DNA from: Paraburkholderia sprentiae WSM5005
GTDB lineage: Bacteria > Pseudomonadota > Gammaproteobacteria > Burkholderiales > Burkholderiaceae
Reading direction: 5' to 3'
Assembly (NCBI RefSeq): GCF_001865575.2
Contig: NZ_CP017563.2
Coordinates: 682,001-746,000, forward strand
DNA: 64,000 bases
Shown in pieces: positions 63,294-64,000 of the stretch. Position 1 is the stretch's first letter, and the number at the start of each line of letters is the position of its first letter. Position numbers and translations under genes: made by a program. The notes under the pieces were generated by a model. It was not told the DNA's origin. It saw nothing but the letters and a program-made list of their open reading frames with translations, and ran no database searches.

Positions 63294-64000
63294 ATGAAAC
63301 CGATTCACGCCACCCGGGCGGCGTTGGCCGCGTTGGCGCTCGCCCTTCTCTCTCCCGCCCACGCCGTGACGATCCCGCCCGGCGTCACGCTCGCAGCCAG
63401 CCAAGAGCTCACGCGACAAACGCCTGTCGAGGCAGAATCGATCGACCCCGCGCATATCGAATCCTGGGCCGCGAATACCATCGGACTCGACCTGTTCGAA
63501 GGCTTGACGCGCATCGCCGCCGACGGCGCGGTGGTGCCGGGCGTCGCGCAATCGTGGAGCCGCAGCGCGCCCGATACATGGATCTTCAAACTGCGCCACA
63601 ACGCACGCTGGAGCAACGGCGAGCCGGTCACGGCCGCCGATTTCGTCTATTCATGGCAACGCGTGGTCGATCCGAAAACCGCCTCGAAATACACCATCCT
63701 GGTGGAGTTCGTGAAGAATGCGAAGGCCATTCTGGCGGGCAAGGCGCCGCTCTCCAGTCTCGGCGTACGCGCGGTCGATCCGTACACGCTAGAGGTCAAA
63801 ACCGAAGACCCGACCGCGTTCTTTCCGCAACTGACCGCCATGTCGACGATGGCGCCGGTGAACCGCGCGACGGTCGCGAAATACGGCGACGAGTGGACCC
63901 GGGCCGGCCACATGGTCAGCGACGGTGCGTATGCGTTGAGCGACTGGCAGCCGGGCAACCGTCTCGTGATGGTCAAAAACGACAAGTACTGGGATGCGAG
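63294..64000 (+). CDS. Oligopeptide ABC transporter substrate-binding protein, OppA-like (partial)
   Basis: The gene is cut by the right edge; 235 residues are visible. A signal peptide (M-K-P-I-H-A-T-R, then an Ala/Leu-rich core ending L-S-P-A-H-A) is followed by a family 5 binding-protein domain. The segment A-E-S-I-D-P-A-H, the L-F-E-G-L-T motif, W-S-N-G-E-P-V-T-A-A-D-F and G-A-Y-A-L-S-D-W are typical of OppA/MppA. The ATG at 63294 lies 29 nt after the terminator's T-run. It would give a second peptide-binding protein for the locus, with its own or a shared permease. Confidence 0.9.
   Translation, partial: MKPIHATRAALAALALALLSPAHAVTIPPGVTLAASQELTRQTPVEAESIDPAHIESWAANTIGLDLFEGLTRIAADGAVVPGVAQSWSRSAPDTWIFKLRHNARWSNGEPVTAADFVYSWQRVVDPKTASKYTILVEFVKNAKAILAGKAPLSSLGVRAVDPYTLEVKTEDPTAFFPQLTAMSTMAPVNRATVAKYGDEWTRAGHMVSDGAYALSDWQPGNRLVMVKNDKYWDA

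Noticed and set aside
1..64000. CRISPR array, tRNA, rRNA, insertion sequence or prophage
   Set aside because: I looked for regularly spaced repeats, tRNA-like folds, transposase or integrase motifs and found none.

Overview
The window is high-GC DNA with dense, operon-packed genes. It suggests a Burkholderiaceae chromosome, most likely Paraburkholderia or a close relative. This rests on the protein styles (an AcnB-type aconitase, an ECF42-type sigma factor beside a DGPF protein, paired DUF1326/DUF2182 proteins, a PhaB-type N-terminus, and many ABC importers with LysR, GntR and TetR regulators). It is inferred from recognised protein families, not from a marker gene. No rRNA, tRNA, CRISPR array, insertion sequence or phage gene was seen.

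Layout. 0-5 kb: the end of a Rieske oxygenase alpha subunit, then a complete polyamine-type ABC importer, probably for an amine or quaternary ammonium compound. 5-9 kb: a SET-domain protein, a YeeE/YedE sulfur transporter, an ATP adenylyltransferase-like protein and an adenosine-specific kinase-like protein. 9-11.7 kb: an unrecognised 435-residue protein, a small protein and a GNAT acetyltransferase. 11.8-17.2 kb: a D-tartrate/C4-dicarboxylate module (LysR regulator, D-tartrate dehydratase, DctA, chemoreceptor). 17.2-21.9 kb: a branched-chain amino acid-type importer whose two ATPases are fused in one polypeptide. 22.4-26.3 kb: a sugar-type importer without its own ATPase, followed by a PI-PLC-like phosphodiesterase.

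26.3-28.7 kb is an accessory-looking patch of very small proteins with a decapitated phaB remnant. 28.8-37.4 kb is a likely GntR-controlled catabolic operon: fumarylacetoacetate-hydrolase family enzyme, alpha/beta hydrolase, amidohydrolase and a ribose-type ABC importer, with a palindromic operator in the divergent promoter. 37.4-43.6 kb holds two divergent regulator/enzyme pairs (LysR with alpha/beta hydrolase, TetR with metallo-beta-lactamase-fold protein), a lipoprotein, and the ECF sigma factor with its DGPF partner. 44-46.6 kb is acnB with its own terminator and a palindrome in its promoter region. 46.9-51.7 kb has the DUF1326-DUF2182 pair, an alpha/beta hydrolase and TetR that share a matching operator, and a CYTH-CHAD protein.

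51.8-64 kb looks like one peptide-uptake locus: yejABEF and exbB-exbD-tonB on the minus strand, then an AT-rich 1.07 kb control region, then a TonB-dependent receptor and an OppA-like binding protein that runs off the right edge. Together these could carry a ligand across the outer membrane, periplasm and inner membrane. This coupling is the most system-like feature of the window, though its substrate cannot be read from sequence.
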